A stretch of DNA of 64,000 bases, taken from contig JALRME010000016.1 in the NCBI GenBank assembly GCA_026120035.1, positions 434,001 to 498,000 on the forward strand, in the 5' to 3' direction. Below, piece after piece: positions 59,615-64,000 of this stretch. A program made the translations under genes and the position numbers. Below the pieces are notes generated by a model. That model was not told where the DNA came from. It did not search any database and saw only the letters and a list, made by a program, of their open reading frames with translations. Each line of letters opens with the position of its first letter. Positions within the stretch are counted from its first letter, which is position 1. The stretch comes from Coleophoma eucalyptorum (taxonomy: Eukaryota; Ascomycota; Leotiomycetes; Helotiales; Dermateaceae).

Positions 59615-61066
59615 GGTTGCAAGCGTCACATTCTATCCACCTAGTATCAATAGACTTTCTATTGTTTCCTTTGATATTACTCGACATTTATAGTTATTTC
59701 TTCACTATTCGCTACGACTTGTTATGACGACCCACGAACGAATGCTCACGCCTGCATGTTTCCTTCTCACGACCATTTCATCTGGGGCAGGACGGGGCTT
59801 TTGGAACATTACTGAACATGTGGGGTTTTTCTTTGGAGTTCTTGAATATGCATTGATCGATCATCTTGGTTCTTGTATGTCACTTTTGCGTTCTGTCATT
59901 CTTCATAATTTTGATTTAGGGAGGGTTATATTTTGGGATATTCAGGAACAGACGAGAGGAGGCTATGATGATTTGCTTTGATACCCATACCCTTGCTTTT
60001 ATTTCCTCAGATCTCTGCTTCCTTTACGCAATTAAGCATTAGGAAGACCTTAATCTGGACCTTCTCCCGGCCTTGGTTAGACAGACCCTTTTGCACTGGT
60101 CTGTCACTCTCTGCCTTCTCTTTGGTTTCTCATATTCTTTATCGTGGCTTTGGGATGCGTGGCTAGCGTTGCTTTTCGGGGGCTTGATTTTGACTTGATT
60201 TTGAGCTCGTATACTCCTATACTAGCTATTGCCACTCTTCTCTCAGCTCTACTCGGTTTGTTTGTACCTACGTAGTACATTCAACTTGCACATCAGAATT
60301 AGGAATCAGACACCAGAATTTACAAGACATCATGCAAGCTTCTTAAGTGACATTTTTATTCATAGATTGAGGGTTTTGGCATTTAAAGCACTTGAAGACT
60401 CTTCAAGTGCATCGGTTCTGTAATGAGTTACATGTATTAGGTGCGCTCGGGTCACAAACTCTTGCTGTCGGAAAAAGCAACAGAACTCCTTGCTCCATGA
60501 TTTCCATTGAGCCTAAAGGGCCCGGCGCAACGCTCTTATCGCTGGTTATCGACAACTGCGCGGAGTCTGACCCTTGCTATCATCCATCCGTCAAGTCATT
60601 TGCGATCGAAACAGTGCCCTTGCTCGCTTGCCTACATTGTCGGTTGGAATTGCCTCGGATGTGGTCGCTTGCCCAGACTCCCCCAGGCGAAGATTCTCGT
60701 GATCGGTTACACGCCTTTCTTGAAATCCTAAGCGATGGTTCAAGAAAGGCCCACCCATTTCTTTCATTGGCTCAGAGGCTGGTTTAGCTCACGAACAGTC
60801 CCCAGCAATGAATCCGAGCAACAGCCAAAGAGACCACCTACCTCATCCATTCATAATGCGACGCTACAAACGATCGGCTATGTTGTCTTCTATCCATTCT
60901 CCTTCATTGTCCCTTTGCAACTCCTCCCACACTGACTGTATCTTCGATATGAGACCTGCGGCCATTGTCAAGGAAGCTCTACGTCAAGGTCCTGTTTTCT
61001 TCGAATTAGCCGGTAGCTAGAAGGAAGCGATCTTTCGACCAAGGACGTTCTCGCAGTGCAAGAATC
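59615..61066. other. Intergenic region between the C2H2 factor and the ABC transporter
   Basis: 3' UTR of the transcription factor and upstream region of the transporter. ORFs at 60392-60787 and 60735-61020 have no recognisable motif. I see no RNA gene. Confidence 0.4.
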
Positions 61067-64000
61067 ATGGGAAACGCACAGGAGAATATCGTCGAAGGAA
61101 ATGTTACTGAGAACCAAACACGCGCAGCACAGGAAAGCACTATGCTGCCACAAAAGGCTGAGAGCACATCTAGTTTCCAAGGAACCACGTCCGATGCGCA
61201 GAACCCAATTGCATACGACGAGATCAAAACTGTAGGCTCTGATGCCGCTTCCGAGCCTCGCGACAATCTACAACATGTGGCAACAGCACATAGCAATCAC
61301 ATCTCCCTTTCCGAAGTGGAACCTGTCGATGTGCATGTCCGAGACCTCACGGTTGTGGTCGACCTGTCGCCATCCTCGCACGCGCTGAAGGGACTCTTGC
61401 CCGGGGGAGGGGAAAAGAATGGAGGCGCGGAGCCACAGACAAAGCAGATCCTCCACTCAATTTCGGCGTCTATGCCGGCTGGGACATTGACGGCCATAAT
61501 TGGCGGTAGTGGTTCAGGGAAAACAACTATGTTGAATACTTTGGCTGAACGCATGAAGAGTAGTCGCTTGTCTATATTTGGAAACGTCACATATAATGGG
61601 ATGAAGGGCGTTGATAGTATACGAAGCGCCTATGTGATGCAGCAGGATATTTTATTGCCGACACTCACAGTCAGAGAGACTCTACAATACTCTGCCGATC
61701 TTCGATTGCCCTCGCCAACGACGCAAGAAGAACGAAGGAAAGTGGTCGATGAGGTTATTCTCGAGCTAGGACTCAAGGAATGCGCAGATACGCGAATAGG
61801 AGACTCTCTACATAAGGGCTGCTCGGGCGGCGAGAAGCGTAGAACAAGTATTGGAGTACAACTCTTATCAAATCCCAGCACATTGTTTCTCGATGAACCT
61901 ACCACAGGTCTTGATGCGACGAGTGCTTTCCAGCTTGTGAGGACATTGGAGGGTCTGGCCAAAAAGGGACGAACGATCATCACCACGATACACCAGCCGA
62001 GATCTGAAATCTGGGGGATGTTCAACAATCTTGTGATTCTTACAAGAGGAAGTCCGGTTTATTCTGGCAAAGCTGAAGATTGCCTAACTTGGTTTCAGGG
62101 TCTAGGAATGGAGCTTCCTCCGTTTGTAAACCCAGCAGAGTTTCTCATTGATATTGCGGCCATAGACAATCGCTCCCCTGAGCTTGAGGCCATTTCAATG
62201 GAAAGGGTAGATCATTTAAAGGCAGAATGGAGTAGGAGAAGCGAGGGACTGTACTCCGATAAGGAAGAAAAAGCCTCACCAGTTTTGCAACAGAGAGTTG
62301 TAGAAAGATCAGTGGGGCCGTCCACAACTCCTTTCATTCGACAAATGCGTGTGCTCACAGCTCGGTCGTTTGTTACGACCTGGCGTGACCCCATGGGAAT
62401 GATTGGGTCAATCGGAGAAGCAATACTAATGGGAATTATAACCGGTTGGATCTTTCTGTCATTGAGCAAAACCCAGTCTGGTATCCGCAGTCGTGAAGGA
62501 GCACTCTACACAGCCTCTGCTCTTCAAGGATACCTCATTCTGCTGTTTGAGACATATCGATTATCAATTGATATACAATTATTCGACCGTGAACACAATG
62601 AGGGCGTCGTCGATGTGGTTCCGTTCTTGTTGAGCAGACGAATCGCGAGGTTCTTCACGGAAGACTTCCCAGTACCCTTACTTTACTCTTTAATCTTCTA
62701 TTGGATGGCAGGATTTAGGGCTGAAGCTGGTACTTTTCTGGTGTTCTTTTCCGTCGTCCTCTTAAGCCAGTATATCGCAGTCACATTGGCTATGACTTGC
62801 ATTGCAGCGGCGAGAAGCTTTGCGGGTGCTTCACTCATAGCAAATCTAGGATATACGGTTCAAAGCATGGCTTGTGGTTTCTTCATACAGAGTAACAGTA
62901 TTCCGGTTTATGTCAGGTGGATGAAGTGGACCGCGTACGTTTTCTACGGCTTTGGAGCACTAGCTACCAACGAATTCAAAGGCCAGTTCTACGATTGTCC
63001 TCTCGAGGGCGGAGAGTCAAATCCAGCTTGTATATCATATACGGGTACCTATATTTTGCAGTCTTTGGGATTCGACTATGACAGTTGGGTGGTTCGACCA
63101 ATGGTCATTTTACTTGCTTATTCAGTGATGTATTATGCACTTGCTGCTTTAGGACTTAAATACATACGAGTTGACATGAGCATCGCGAAGGCAAGGCAGA
63201 CAGACACAGATTTATCGGCGGGCAAACAGGTGATGGTTCGATCCTCTGAAGCGGTTCGGACAATCGATATCAGGCTGCAAAACTTTGCACTGGCTCTAGA
63301 CAAGCGAAATATTCTGGGGAAGAAGCAAGCGACCAAAACGATTCTGAACCCGATCACGGCTACTTTTCAGTCCGGTGTTTTGAATATTATCATGGGTCCG
63401 TCTGGCAGCGGAAAGACATCATTACTCAACTCTATGGCATTACGTCTCCATAATACGCTTTCTACGCGCTATCGCCCTTCAGGAGGAATAACTTTCAATG
63501 GCGCTGTGCCCGCAGACTCTGTCATCCGATCTGTTTCCTCATACGTCTGTCAAGATGATGATGCACTTCTCCCATCTCTCACCGTCAGGGAAACTTTACG
63601 CTTTGCTGCCGCTTTGAGACTTCCTTCATTCATGACTACGGAGCAGAAATATCAGCGAGCAGAAGAAGTGCTACTCAAGATGGGCTTGAAAGATTGTGCA
63701 GACAACCTGATTGGCTCAGAACTGATCAAAGGCATATCTGGCGGCGAGAAACGTCGTGTTACTATTGCTGTTCAAGTGCTCACAGAACCGAAGATCTTAC
63801 TGCTTGATGAACCGACTTCAGGACTTGATGCTTTCACTGCTTCGTCTATCATGGAGGTTCTGCAGGGGCTTGCCCAAGAAGGGCGTACTGTCATTCTTAC
63901 AATTCACCAAGCCAGATCCGACTTATTCAAGCACTTTGGTACTGTACTCTTACTCGCACGAGGCGGCTCCCCTGTATACACCGGTCCCGGTGCTGGTATG
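61067..64000 (+). CDS. Full-size ABCG transporter, 3' part outside the window
   Basis: ATP-driven exporter of the ABCG (white/ADP1-like) group; the frame is open for 978 codons to the window edge without introns. Order: acidic N-terminus (1-100), NBD1 with Walker A GGSGSGKTT, signature CSGGEKRR, Walker B LFLDEPTTGLD and the H-loop TIHQPRSE. A first membrane domain of about six spans follows (RSFVTTWRDPMGMIGS to about residue 695), with an extracellular Cys-containing loop FYDCPLEGGESNPAC. NBD2 then has Walker A GPSGSGKTS, ISGGEKRR, LLLDEPTSGLD and TIHQARSD. The NBD-TMD-NBD(-TMD) order differs from the PDR-type only in lacking PDR-specific degenerate Walker sites; both ATP sites look intact here. 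The second membrane domain must lie beyond 64000. Substrate is unknown. Confidence 0.93.
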   Translation, partial: MGNAQENIVEGNVTENQTRAAQESTMLPQKAESTSSFQGTTSDAQNPIAYDEIKTVGSDAASEPRDNLQHVATAHSNHISLSEVEPVDVHVRDLTVVVDLSPSSHALKGLLPGGGEKNGGAEPQTKQILHSISASMPAGTLTAIIGGSGSGKTTMLNTLAERMKSSRLSIFGNVTYNGMKGVDSIRSAYVMQQDILLPTLTVRETLQYSADLRLPSPTTQEERRKVVDEVILELGLKECADTRIGDSLHKGCSGGEKRRTSIGVQLLSNPSTLFLDEPTTGLDATSAFQLVRTLEGLAKKGRTIITTIHQPRSEIWGMFNNLVILTRGSPVYSGKAEDCLTWFQGLGMELPPFVNPAEFLIDIAAIDNRSPELEAISMERVDHLKAEWSRRSEGLYSDKEEKASPVLQQRVVERSVGPSTTPFIRQMRVLTARSFVTTWRDPMGMIGSIGEAILMGIITGWIFLSLSKTQSGIRSREGALYTASALQGYLILLFETYRLSIDIQLFDREHNEGVVDVVPFLLSRRIARFFTEDFPVPLLYSLIFYWMAGFRAEAGTFLVFFSVVLLSQYIAVTLAMTCIAAARSFAGASLIANLGYTVQSMACGFFIQSNSIPVYVRWMKWTAYVFYGFGALATNEFKGQFYDCPLEGGESNPACISYTGTYILQSLGFDYDSWVVRPMVILLAYSVMYYALAALGLKYIRVDMSIAKARQTDTDLSAGKQVMVRSSEAVRTIDIRLQNFALALDKRNILGKKQATKTILNPITATFQSGVLNIIMGPSGSGKTSLLNSMALRLHNTLSTRYRPSGGITFNGAVPADSVIRSVSSYVCQDDDALLPSLTVRETLRFAAALRLPSFMTTEQKYQRAEEVLLKMGLKDCADNLIGSELIKGISGGEKRRVTIAVQVLTEPKILLLDEPTSGLDAFTASSIMEVLQGLAQEGRTVILTIHQARSDLFKHFGTVLLLARGGSPVYTGPGAGM

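Noticed and set aside
60392..60787. 131-codon plus-strand ORF before the ABC transporter
   Set aside because: No recognisable domain and overlapping ORFs in other frames of similar length; not enough to call a gene.

Overview
The window is nuclear DNA from a filamentous ascomycete (Pezizomycotina). The evidence is many genes with short (about 45-60 nt) GT-AG introns, CT-rich leaders, and typical families: a NoxA-type NADPH oxidase, a DUF1996/WSC secreted wall protein, a DUF2434 membrane protein, a full-size fungal ABCG transporter and a PHO84-type phosphate permease. A Leotiomycete-like fungus is my guess, but the sequence alone does not settle the class. Exon limits below were worked out by hand from splice sites, reading phase and conserved protein motifs.

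Layout. 1-7 kb: phosphate transporter, then an RRM/coiled-coil protein. 7.8-11.9 kb (minus): a 12-exon secreted DUF1996 + three-WSC protein whose Ser/Thr-rich linker is built from an 84-bp minisatellite and holds an in-frame TGA. 13.5-17.1 kb: a large dynamin/SLIP-GC-like GTPase with a GC-AG intron and an acidic tail. 17.7-20.6 kb: a PhzF-fold enzyme and a protein with an F-box-like N-terminus. 20.6-24.7 kb: AT-rich, gene-poor DNA holding a glutathione S-transferase gene broken by a nonsense codon. 24.7-33.1 kb looks like an accessory block: two amino-acid/choline-type permeases flank a lipoxygenase (minus) and a partial cysteine-containing ORF. 33.2-38 kb: a Ser-rich acidic protein, an SMI1/KNR4 protein and a possible small protein. 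38.3-40.1 kb (minus): NoxA. 42-46.1 kb: a possible small protein and a UBC4/5 ubiquitin-conjugating enzyme. 46.9-50.1 kb: glutaryl-CoA dehydrogenase and FEN1, divergently transcribed, with a 5-nt microexon in FEN1. 51.7-52.9 kb: DUF2434 membrane protein. 52.9-57.4 kb: a long gene-free leader/promoter region rich in simple repeats, ahead of a two-finger C2H2 transcription factor (57.4-59.6 kb). 61.1 kb to the end: an ABCG transporter cut by the window edge.

How the genes relate. Housekeeping genes (UBC4, GCDH, FEN1, phosphate uptake) are interspersed with environment-facing genes (wall/secreted WSC protein, NoxA, lipoxygenase, permeases, ABCG). There is no operon and no clear biosynthetic cluster. 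Permease-lipoxygenase-permease is the nearest thing to a functional neighbourhood, and co-function is inference only. Two independent CGA-to-TGA nonsense changes, one in the WSC linker and one in the GST gene, together with AT-rich gene-poor DNA, suggest C-to-T decay acting on repeated or dispensable sequence.
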